Source of the DNA: JBAYZQ01 sp041672385
GTDB taxonomy: Bacteria > Spirochaetota > Spirochaetia > Sphaerochaetales > Sphaerochaetaceae
Length of the DNA stretch: 15,266 nucleotides
Assembly (NCBI GenBank): GCA_041672385.1
Contig: JBAYZQ010000039.1
Location: forward strand, 1 to 15,266
Reading direction: 5' to 3'
Part shown: in pieces, positions 1 through 6,678 of the stretch
Numbering within the stretch: position 1 is the stretch's first letter
How the letters are laid out: every line of letters starts with the position of its first letter
Notes under the pieces: generated by a model
Told to the model about the DNA's origin: nothing
Databases searched by the model: none
What the model saw: the letters and a program-made list of their open reading frames with translations, nothing else
Position numbers and translations under genes: made by a program

Positions 1-162
1 CCTCTCTTGTTTTGTTATAACTACCCTAGCAGTAGCTTCAATAGAATTCTTGCCTATCCGAGCTCCGGAAAGGCAAAACATGTTTTCAATCTTTTCTTCG
101 TCAATATAAAAATCTAACAAAGAAGGGTTTTTTTTGTTCGGCTTTGCAGTAATATACTTCAA
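1..162 (-). CDS. Partial tail-region protein, TTG start, cut by window edge
   Basis: This is an open reading frame of 54 codons running off the left edge. It begins at TTG (162-160), five bases after a perfect AGGAGG that overlaps the stop codon of the tail tube gene. The first in-frame ATG is codon 28, with no comparable ribosome site, so the TTG start is well supported. The protein opens MKYITAKPNKKNPSLLDFYI and shows no motif I recognise. In long-tailed phages the gene after the tail tube is often a tail assembly chaperone, which this could be by position only. The function is not established from what is visible. Confidence 0.75.
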   Translation of the reverse strand, partial: MKYITAKPNKKNPSLLDFYIDEEKIENMFCLSGARIGKNSIEATARVVITKQER

Positions 163-171
163 GTTTACCTC

Positions 172-879
172 CTAAGCACCTATAGTGCGTTCGTATTGCT
201 GTTTCCAAGCACAGGTATAACCAAAGTTGTAGGGAACATTTCCATTAAGAGGAAGACCAGCATCATCAACTCCCTGGATAAACAATTCTCTAAATAACCA
301 AATTTCTGTTTCCCCGGCAACAGTTGTCTTGCGATAGCAAAGAGCTGTCATAAAAGATCCATTAGTAATTGGAACTTTAGTCTTTTTGCTTTCACCATCT
401 ACTACACGCTCGGTAAACCTGCTGTCAATTTCCCTTTGCATGCTAGAACCAATGGCATACATCCCACTAATTGAACCTGATTCGGTTTGCATTGGACTTA
501 GAGCATAAGATCTCTTGTGTTTTAAAACATCGCCCTGCGTTGTTTGATCTTGAAGGTCACGACTCATAGATCTTCCCCTGTCTGTAACCCAACTAGAATC
601 ATCTAAGTCGATAATAAGAGGTATACAAACATCTCCATCTTCCAATGGGTTTGTTTCTGCGGTTTCCCATGCTTCTAGATATACCACATCACCAACGCCA
701 ATTGCTTGACCATTAGCAATAGAGTTATCCTTAAGTGCTTCAAAAGCACTGGATGCACCAATCTGACTAACCTTACAAAAACCTCCTTCAAAAGAAACAG
801 ACTCGTTATCAATTTCAGTACCATCTTTTACAAATGCGAACATTCCATCTTGTCCGCTAGGTTTAATAATTTCACTCAT
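172..879 (-). CDS. Probable tail tube protein
   Basis: The protein has 235 residues. I place the start at ATG 879, because AAAGGAG lies just upstream; an in-frame ATG at 903 has no comparable site. It is mostly beta-rich, with an acidic N-terminal half (many Gly, Asp and Ser) and a C-terminal part with Trp, Tyr and Phe (IWLFRELF, NFGYTCAWKQQYER). There is no signal peptide or membrane segment. It follows the tail terminator gene and precedes a possible chaperone, the usual slot of the major tail tube subunit that polymerises around the tape measure. The assignment rests on position, size and composition, not on a diagnostic motif. A minor tail or baseplate protein is possible. Confidence 0.55.
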   Translation of the reverse strand: MSEIIKPSGQDGMFAFVKDGTEIDNESVSFEGGFCKVSQIGASSAFEALKDNSIANGQAIGVGDVVYLEAWETAETNPLEDGDVCIPLIIDLDDSSWVTDRGRSMSRDLQDQTTQGDVLKHKRSYALSPMQTESGSISGMYAIGSSMQREIDSRFTERVVDGESKKTKVPITNGSFMTALCYRKTTVAGETEIWLFRELFIQGVDDAGLPLNGNVPYNFGYTCAWKQQYERTIGA

Positions 880-893
880 ATTATAAATCTCCT

Positions 894-1337
894 TTATCTC
901 CACTTCCTGTTAAATGAAAGTGTAATAATATGTGGTTCAACAAAAGTATAATGAAAAAGTGTTTGTTCATTATCTTCTTTCTCGTTTTCAACAAACTGGC
1001 CACTGCCAGTATTTTCCAAAGCTTTAAAAGTAACCCTTGTTGATCGGCCATCTTTGACAATATCTTTTGTGCCCTGCCCATTCAATCCTGAAAAAAGATC
1101 CTGCACTTTTAAAGAAAGTGTAATTAACTCTTCCAAAAAAACCTCAGGTCCATCTCCTGCTGCTACTAATGTAAGCTGGAAAGCAAGGGTGTCTAAAGAT
1201 CCTTGATTTCCTGAGCCCATAAAAGTTAAACGAACATGTGGCTCTGCTTGCTTCACAGGCTGTGGGTCATAAATGACAGTTGAGCCTAGCGTTTGAGCTA
1301 AGTAATTTTTAACATCATCTAAAATAGCTTTAATCAT
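894..1337 (-). CDS. Mu gp37-like / tail terminator protein
   Basis: The protein has 147 residues and starts MIKAILDDVKNYLAQTL. An N-terminal amphipathic helix is followed by alternating beta strands, as in small phage tail terminators that cap the tail tube and join it to the head. In the Mu family the equivalent slot holds gp37 (DUF1834). The ATG overlaps the stop of the upstream gpG-like gene by one base (TAATG), a sign of translational coupling. An AGGAG lies about ten bases upstream. The order adaptor, gpG-like, this gene, tail tube supports the role. No sequence motif is decisive, so the family name is an inference from context and fold pattern. Confidence 0.6.
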   Translation of the reverse strand: MIKAILDDVKNYLAQTLGSTVIYDPQPVKQAEPHVRLTFMGSGNQGSLDTLAFQLTLVAAGDGPEVFLEELITLSLKVQDLFSGLNGQGTKDIVKDGRSTRVTFKALENTGSGQFVENEKEDNEQTLFHYTFVEPHIITLSFNRKWR

Positions 1338-1939
1338 TATTTAGTTACTCCTATTTTGTTTTCCGCAATTTTAAGAATTATTCTTCTATCTTCTTCGGTA
1401 ATAGTTAAAAAAGGTCTCGCTGGAATCTTTACACTTTTCTTTAAAATAAAAAGAACCCATGCCTTAGTTTTTCTACTACTTTTCTTAGATACTAAAACCA
1501 CGCCTTTTGTGCCCTTGGTTTGAAACCAAACATTATAACCAGCACTTCTCATACTTTTAATACAAGACCCAATTGAACCATGACCAAAACTCCTCAAGCA
1601 TTTTCTAGATTTAGCGGAAGCTGGAATAAAGAGCCATGTTTTTTTGGCTTTTATTGTTCCTCCAAAATGATTAATCCTAGCTGCAATATGATTTGTTCCA
1701 ACCAAAGCTGAACTGCTGGTCGCTCTTCCTGAAATAGATGCTATCAAATTTCCGTTATCCCTAAGTGTTTTTGATCCCTTTTTTACTGCAACAGTTAGTG
1801 GAGCATTATCTGGACCAATTCCTTTGTTCATTCTGTCAACAACGCTAGCAGCCATTTCGTTAGCTACTCGAGTATAAAATCCAGATAAATTCTTTACATT
1901 GATATCGATAAGTTGTTTGTGTTGATACAACATTTTCAT
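1337..1939 (-). CDS. Phage virion morphogenesis protein (Mu gpG-like, tail completion)
   Basis: The protein has 200 residues and is basic. It contains the family hallmarks LRDNGNLIASI (about 59-69), a HFGGTI segment (about 91-96) and a C-terminal IPARPFL (about 172-178). These are typical of the phage virion morphogenesis / Mu gpG / P2 gpS group, which acts in joining tails to heads. The middle is rich in Lys and Ser (SAKSRKCLRSFG), longer than usual for the family. The start at 1939 overlaps the stop of the adaptor gene by one base (TGATG); another ATG two codons later is an alternative. AGAAGG lies eight bases upstream. Confidence 0.85.
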   Translation of the reverse strand: MKMLYQHKQLIDINVKNLSGFYTRVANEMAASVVDRMNKGIGPDNAPLTVAVKKGSKTLRDNGNLIASISGRATSSSALVGTNHIAARINHFGGTIKAKKTWLFIPASAKSRKCLRSFGHGSIGSCIKSMRSAGYNVWFQTKGTKGVVLVSKKSSRKTKAWVLFILKKSVKIPARPFLTITEEDRRIILKIAENKIGVTK

Positions 1940-2316
1940 CAGAAAAACCTTCTATCCTTAGCCCTTTCTTTTATTTTAGCAACAGGGGTAACCATTGAAT
2001 CTGATTCTGTTTCTCCAGAAACATCAACGCTACTTCCGTATGCTGCCTTTAAAAGTTCAAGAGCATCCTCTTTTTTATCCTGGGCAACCGCTTCGTTTTC
2101 TGCATAGCTATAAAGTTCATATAGGGCTCTTTTTAAAACCAGCTCACGGTTGATTTCAGTATCAGGATTAAAAACTCCAGCTACTACAATTACTTTAGCT
2201 TTCGCCCAAATAACTGCCTTCTCTATTGCTCTTGAAGCCACACTGTCGTCGCTTCCAGTAAGCATCTTGTAGTTATAGTCCTTAAGTTCTCCCTTTAAAT
2301 TTTCAACCGTGATCAT
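1939..2316 (-). CDS. Head-tail adaptor, Mu gp36-like (DUF1320-type)
   Basis: The protein has 125 residues and is largely alpha-helical: ASRAIEKAVIWAKAKV, then ELVLKRALYELYSYAENEAVAQDKKEDALELL. This is the pattern of DUF1320/gp6-type head-tail connector proteins, which dock on the portal ring under the capsid. The start ATG (2316) sits six bases after AAGGAG, and that site overlaps the stop codon of the capsid gene. Its place directly after the major capsid gene fits a connector. The C-terminal 30 residues are charged and probably disordered. The family call comes from helix pattern, length and order, not a catalytic motif. Confidence 0.7.
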   Translation of the reverse strand: MITVENLKGELKDYNYKMLTGSDDSVASRAIEKAVIWAKAKVIVVAGVFNPDTEINRELVLKRALYELYSYAENEAVAQDKKEDALELLKAAYGSSVDVSGETESDSMVTPVAKIKERAKDRRFF

Positions 2317-2326
2317 CTCTCTCTCC

Positions 2327-3337
2327 TTAGGCTAAAACCGTAGACCATAAAATTGCACTTGGAGCAACTAGTGGCATTGGCTTTGACTCAGAAATTACTT
2401 TAATCCCTGAAGGATCTTCAGTCTTAACTGGCTTTACAAAAACTGGCATTGGTTCTAAGTTGCTGTCCAAATCATCAATTGCGTAGTACCCAAGTTTTGG
2501 AATTCCTTCCACCCAGCCTACAATCTTATCAGATGCCACTTCATTTTTTACAACAGCATTTCCAAGATTATCTCTATCTGAATAAGCTCCATCATTTAGA
2601 TTAATTTCAAACCCATTGATATTGATTACTTCACCGTCAATAGCAGCTCTACTGCGGCTGTCATTTGGAAGGGACTCAACAAGATTAGCTAGCTGTGTCC
2701 ATACATCAATACCGGCCATAAAGCCAATATTACCTGCATGCCCTTTACTTCTTAGCTGGTTTCTCATTGCAATAAGATCTTTGATTACCTGGGAAAGTTT
2801 GATATCAGAAGCACTCCACTTTTTGGTTGGAACATAAGTCTGAGTATCTCCAAAGTTCACTTTATATCTGGTAAATCCATCATCAGTTTTCATTTGATAA
2901 TCGATTTTTCCAGTTAGTGCCTGTGCACAAAGAGCATCTCGAGTTTTCTGAGTGTCGGCAATTAAGCCAGTTGTAATTCTAGTGATTTCACTTTGAACCA
3001 AGGCTTGCCCTCTCTGGCTTCCTGGACCAAACAGATTTCTTAAGTCGTTCAATCGAGCCCCTGTAAAATGCTCATTAAGCCTAATAGGCATCGGTTCGAT
3101 TTTCCCCATAGTCATAACAGATGAGTTAGTATTTAAGCTTGATCCACCTCGTGATATCACAGGAACAGAGCCTACAACTCTGACAATATCAGCAAGGTCA
3201 GCATAAGCGCTTGGGTTGTTTTCTCTTGTCGTAAAAACCTTATCAATTGTTACTGATTTGCGCTGTGGCATTCTTTCAATAATTCCTGCAAGCCAACTTG
3301 CAGTCATTGATGTTCTTATTAATTGGTATAAATCCAT
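2327..3337 (-). CDS. Major capsid protein, lambda gpE family
   Basis: The protein has 336 residues, close to the length of lambda gpE. It has the features of phage major capsid protein E (HK97 fold): a short N-terminal arm, a helical segment with TRDALCAQALTGKI (about 132-145), and a beta-rich C-terminal half ending LVAPSAILWSTVLA. It forms the icosahedral shell. Start ATG 3337 has GAGG six bases upstream. The decoration protein gene directly upstream matches the lambda D-E pairing, although the packaging genes are Mu-like. No truncation or frameshift was seen. Confidence 0.88.
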   Translation of the reverse strand: MDLYQLIRTSMTASWLAGIIERMPQRKSVTIDKVFTTRENNPSAYADLADIVRVVGSVPVISRGGSSLNTNSSVMTMGKIEPMPIRLNEHFTGARLNDLRNLFGPGSQRGQALVQSEITRITTGLIADTQKTRDALCAQALTGKIDYQMKTDDGFTRYKVNFGDTQTYVPTKKWSASDIKLSQVIKDLIAMRNQLRSKGHAGNIGFMAGIDVWTQLANLVESLPNDSRSRAAIDGEVININGFEINLNDGAYSDRDNLGNAVVKNEVASDKIVGWVEGIPKLGYYAIDDLDSNLEPMPVFVKPVKTEDPSGIKVISESKPMPLVAPSAILWSTVLA

Positions 3338-3371
3338 ATTATTCCTCTTTACTTTTTTTATTTAACTTGCT

Positions 3372-3983
3372 CTAGCTAAGAGCGAAGATTCCTGATTTGG
3401 AAAGTAATGCTTCATCTTCATTAGATAAAACTTCACCACCCACACTTACTCGATCTCGAATTACTGCCCCAAAAACTACTGCACTTATTGCATCATCCTT
3501 TGCCTCACTCTCATCATTTAAAGAAGTGTCTGCACTTCTTAGAGCTACAGCAATAGGAATAGTTTTAGCTACAACTGTTGGAGAGCCAGAGTCTTCTGCT
3601 GGAGCCTCACTTAAAGTTGCTGAGATAGCGCCAGTAACATAGTTAACGGTTCCACTTCCATCTCCATAAAGACGTCCACATCCATCATCAAAGAGCTCTT
3701 GATCTCCATGAACAACCTTGACCGTTCTTGGTGAAAGCTCTGTATCAAAGCCCGCACCATCATAGGTAAAAGCTTTGTTTGTTGCGTTTACAGTTCCAGA
3801 AAGATCTATTGCAGCATATTCTTTGTGCAATATAACTTCACCAGAATTGTTTCTAGCAAGCACTGCACCTTTGGCAATTACGCCTTGTTCTGATTTAAGC
3901 ATCAGTGTTTTAATTACCGGGGTAATCCGTAAATCAACAACTTCATTGTTGTCAATTTCTTTTTTGTACAAAAAAGCATCCAT
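3372..3983 (-). CDS. Capsid decoration protein (gpD-like) with inserted beta domain
   Basis: The protein has 203 residues, larger than lambda gpD. Residues 1-58 and about 138-203 look like one head-decoration domain: GVIAKGAVLARNN near the N-terminus, and FGAVIRDRVSVGGEVL then KSGIFAL at the C-terminus, which is typical of this family. Between them (about 59-137) lies a Gly, Thr and Asp-rich beta module with DGSGTVNYVTGAISATL, a type of module seen in other large decoration proteins and likely exposed on the capsid surface. The start at 3983 has GGGAG six bases upstream. It sits between the scaffold and capsid genes, as expected. It would stabilise the expanded head. Confidence 0.75.
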   Translation of the reverse strand: MDAFLYKKEIDNNEVVDLRITPVIKTLMLKSEQGVIAKGAVLARNNSGEVILHKEYAAIDLSGTVNATNKAFTYDGAGFDTELSPRTVKVVHGDQELFDDGCGRLYGDGSGTVNYVTGAISATLSEAPAEDSGSPTVVAKTIPIAVALRSADTSLNDESEAKDDAISAVVFGAVIRDRVSVGGEVLSNEDEALLSKSGIFALS

Positions 3984-4013
3984 ATTGCTCTCCCTATTTC
4001 TTATTTTTAGCCT

Positions 4014-4883
4014 TTAGAACTTTTGAGCTAAAGCACTATAGTCGATTAGTTTTTCGTCTTTCTTTTGGTTGTCCGAAAACTCCATTTCATTTTCAAGCAA
4101 AGGTGCAGCCTTTGGGATGGCTGAAAGAACGTCAATTAAAACATCCACCGGAGCTTTCTTCACTTTCTTTTCTTCATCTGAGAAGTCATAATCTGCACTT
4201 AAGCAAAGACTGTCACTTAATTCCAATAAAGACCCCATCTTTTCTTTTGGAACTAGATTAGTAGCTACAGTCTTTACTTTTTCCCGTTTTGCTTCGCGAA
4301 ACATTTTTTCAGCATTGGTGATACGCTTTTTTTGCTCATCAGAAAATTCCAACACTTCCTTTTCTTCTTTCTTTTTTTCTTCCATTACTTTTGTTTCCTC
4401 CATTTTTTTATTTTGCATTACATAAGTAAACATCGAGTCACTTTTACAATCCGACATATCAATTTTTTTAGAGTCTTTTAACTCTTGAAGAACCTTGAGG
4501 TCTCTGATTTTTGGAGGTACTGCTCCCAAAAAGGCAAGATGATGAATGTATCTCTTGTTATCACTACCTCTTTGTGGCAAGCTGATTGACCAGCCTGTAT
4601 AGAATCCTTGGTCATATGCTTCTGCTAGAATGGCATTCATTTGAATATCACCAGTTAATACCCCGTTAACTCCATCTTCATCTTCCTCTAAGATAACAGA
4701 TAAGATTGACCCAAAACTTGGGAACCAATCTTCTTTGGTCATTTGATGGCCAATAGCTATCGGAGGAGCTCCTTCAAAAGTTTCAACAGCTTCTCGAAGG
4801 TCTTGAAGTGTAAGTTCTGTTCCGTCCATTCCAAATTGGCCAGTGCGAGCTAACTCAATTCGTTTAAGTGTTCCTTCTTCCAT
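4014..4883 (-). CDS. Prohead protease/scaffold protein (Mu gpI-like)
   Basis: The protein has 289 residues. The N-terminal ~140 residues resemble the Mu-like gpI protease domain: IAIGHQ (about 42-47), a QGFYTGWSISL stretch, and the conserved LAFLGAVPPKIRDL (116-129). From about residue 157 it becomes a highly charged, Lys/Glu-rich coiled coil (MEEKKKEEKEVLEF and onward), the scaffold part, ending in a short tail YSALAQKF. Mu codes a protease and a nested scaffold product in this way. An internal ATG at 4385-4383 could give a scaffold-only product. The start at 4883 has AGGAG nine bases upstream. It is the first gene after the 4884-5172 gap. Confidence 0.8.
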   Translation of the reverse strand: MEEGTLKRIELARTGQFGMDGTELTLQDLREAVETFEGAPPIAIGHQMTKEDWFPSFGSILSVILEEDEDGVNGVLTGDIQMNAILAEAYDQGFYTGWSISLPQRGSDNKRYIHHLAFLGAVPPKIRDLKVLQELKDSKKIDMSDCKSDSMFTYVMQNKKMEETKVMEEKKKEEKEVLEFSDEQKKRITNAEKMFREAKREKVKTVATNLVPKEKMGSLLELSDSLCLSADYDFSDEEKKVKKAPVDVLIDVLSAIPKAAPLLENEMEFSDNQKKDEKLIDYSALAQKF

Positions 4884-5027
4884 TTAATTATTCTCCTGAC
4901 TTAAATGTTATCAAAATTAAATTTGAAAAATCAAAAGAGTATTGTTTAGAAAATTATTATAAATTTATGAGAAAAAGGATAAAACTAGAAAACATAATCC
5001 GCCTACAAACGTAAGCTTGACAGATTG

Positions 5028-5051
5028 CCGTTGAACAACGTTGTTCAACGG
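5028..5051. repeat. 24-base perfect palindrome
   Basis: The arm CCGTTGAACAAC (5028-5039) is followed with no spacer by its exact reverse complement (5040-5051). The next bases outward do not pair. There is no T-run on either side, so it is unlikely to be an intrinsic terminator. It lies between the terminator that ends the MuF gene and the scaffold gene. It could be a protein-binding site (operator or resolution site) or a dispersed host intergenic repeat. Confidence 0.85.
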
Positions 5052-5085
5052 GTGCTTGATATAAAATGGTACAGATTTACCACTT

Positions 5086-5116
5086 AAAGAAAAAACACGC
5101 TACAAGAGCGTGTTTT
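5086..5116 (-). terminator. Intrinsic terminator after the MuF-toxin gene
   Basis: The arms are AAAACACGCT (5092-5101) and AGCGTGTTTT (5107-5116), a perfect 10-base inverted repeat with a five-base loop. On the minus strand the stem is followed by TTTTTTCTTT, a good T tract. It lies 57 bases beyond the stop codon of the MuF-toxin gene and divides the late operon. In the plus direction only a weak four-T tract follows. Confidence 0.85.
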
Positions 5117-5172
5117 AATTCCGGCTAATAGCAGGGCCCGTGGCCTCGCCCTTCGCCTATAATTAGAATACT

Positions 5173-6678
5173 TTACTTTTTTAGACTTGTCAATATTTTA
5201 AAAACAACCTCTTTATCTTGTAGCTCTTTCCAATTAAGAGTGACAATTTGATCTTTATAAATAATAGACATTAGAGTAATTTCTCTTCCAATATCTTTTA
5301 TCTTTTCAACTCTATTATTAAGTGCTTGGCTAAACTTTTCTATTTGGTCTTCAGAGTTTAACTCAAAAAAGTTTCTAGAAGCTTGTTCGGTAGCCTTTTT
5401 AATTTCTTTACTTATAACTTTCGGATTTTTACTAATTAATGATTTAAACTCCCAAGGTTCTGTTCCATTTATCCAAGCATCAAACTGCTTATTGTTTTTA
5501 AGTGTCATGTCAGCTTTTTTTAATTCGACAAAATACCCTTTATTTTCAGCCAGTTTTTTGGCTAGATTTAAGTTTCCTTCAAACTCTGAATCCTTTTTTA
5601 AGGCTTCAGAATATTTTACACCACCTTTTTTAACACTTAAATTGTTCCAGCCTGGTTTAACAGTTTTAAAATCTTTACAGACAGTTTCTCCAGCTACTTC
5701 ATTTATTTCTTCTTGTATGGTAGTTGAGATTCTTTCTTGTCGGCCTGTAGTAATGCCATAGGTTTGGTTATCTTTTGTTGGGTAACTTCCAAATCCTTTT
5801 AAAGCTTCTTCTCCTGGTTCTATTTTGGGAAGGTTATTTTTTTTAGAATTTATCTTTAATCCTTTTTCTTCAATCTCTTCTCTATATATAGCTCTAACAG
5901 TGCTTCTGCAGTTATAGTGTAGCGGGGGCCAATTGCTTTGCCACCAAGGATCAGTGTAAGGCAAAATTGTTCCAGTTCTTGCGGCACATATTCCTGTTTG
6001 TCTACTGTCTTCTATTCCTATAAACTCCATTGCTTCGGGATTATCATTCTCAAAAGATTGAGCACGTCCAGCGTTATAGTCACTCATAATATTAGTTCGA
6101 TAGACTGTTTCATAATACCAAGGCTTTTCATCAGAAAAACCTGCTACCTTTAGCGCTTCATCTTCTGTTATAGATTTGATAAACCCTGCTAAGCTAGAAG
6201 TTTCTCCTTCCAGTTGAGCAACATAATGTTTTCTTACTTTTTCAATAGCATCTACTTGTGTTAATCTACCAACGGTCCAGGCGTGATATCTGGTAAAATC
6301 ACTTAGCTTTTCATAATCACTTTTTAATAAACTGATTTTACTTTTTGCAAAAGAAACTGCTTCTTTGAAAGGTAAAGGCTCTGCTATAGCATCAGCCATT
6401 TCTTTTTCCCTGCTAACATCTGCCATTCCTAGTAGTTTACTTCTTAATTCCAGCTCGTAAGTTTTCTGAATTAGCTTTTTGTTTGCTTTAGGTAAATAGC
6501 CGTTCTCTTTTTTCAACAAGTTCGGTTTTTCTTTTAAAGCGTTTAAGTACTGTTTAATATCTTCTAAAACAGCTTTTTGTATTTCTTTAAAATACTCTTC
6601 TTCAACAGCTATTAAACCTTTAATTTTCTTAGCTTCTTTAATTCCTACCTCAACACTATAATCTTTTTGAGTTTTTTT
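5173..6678 (-). CDS. MuF head morphogenesis protein with C-terminal nuclease-toxin-like domain; start unclear
   Basis: The frame is open from a stop at 6681 and has no ATG for its first 84 codons. A TTG at 6519 (448 residues) is the first common start, but it has no good ribosome site. The 53 codons upstream look coding (helical, GLIAVEEEYFKEIQ). Counting from TTG 6519, the MuF domain contains YRTNIMSDYNAGRAQ (about 140-154), DSRQTGIC and PPLHYNCRS (198-206). Mu gpF-type proteins act in head assembly. From about residue 300 the sequence changes to KKLAENKGYFVEL and FDAWINGTEPWEFK, a pattern of contact-dependent toxin nucleases (candidate residues D347, E357, K359). This matches the MuF polymorphic toxins of temperate phages. 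No adjacent immunity gene is visible. The portal-MuF junction at A9 may be a frameshift site. Confidence 0.8.
   Translation of the reverse strand, partial: KKTQKDYSVEVGIKEAKKIKGLIAVEEEYFKEIQKAVLEDIKQYLNALKEKPNLLKKENGYLPKANKKLIQKTYELELRSKLLGMADVSREKEMADAIAEPLPFKEAVSFAKSKISLLKSDYEKLSDFTRYHAWTVGRLTQVDAIEKVRKHYVAQLEGETSSLAGFIKSITEDEALKVAGFSDEKPWYYETVYRTNIMSDYNAGRAQSFENDNPEAMEFIGIEDSRQTGICAARTGTILPYTDPWWQSNWPPLHYNCRSTVRAIYREEIEEKGLKINSKKNNLPKIEPGEEALKGFGSYPTKDNQTYGITTGRQERISTTIQEEINEVAGETVCKDFKTVKPGWNNLSVKKGGVKYSEALKKDSEFEGNLNLAKKLAENKGYFVELKKADMTLKNNKQFDAWINGTEPWEFKSLISKNPKVISKEIKKATEQASRNFFELNSEDQIEKFSQALNNRVEKIKDIGREITLMSIIYKDQIVTLNWKELQDKEVVFKILTSLKK

Larger units (their letters stand above)
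4884..5172. other. Gene-free gap between MuF-toxin and scaffold genes
   Basis: No reading frame longer than about 15 codons with a ribosome site exists here on either strand. From the MuF side it holds a GC-rich patch (about 5131-5157), the terminator, the 24-base palindrome and an AT-rich stretch next to the scaffold gene. On the minus strand that stretch contains TTGATT, about 16 bases, then GATAAC upstream of the scaffold start, a weak promoter candidate. Because a terminator precedes it, a new promoter for the capsid and tail genes is expected here, but I cannot fix its position. Confidence 0.6.

Noticed and set aside
881..1081. Minus-strand frame of 66 codons inside the gp37-like gene
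   Set aside because: It has no ribosome site and overlaps a coupled gene in another frame; unlike the 10669-11136 case it shows no ordered domain architecture or start coupling.
5028..5051. 24-base palindrome as a second terminator
   Set aside because: It has no T-run, and a spacerless palindrome cannot form a normal hairpin loop without opening central pairs.
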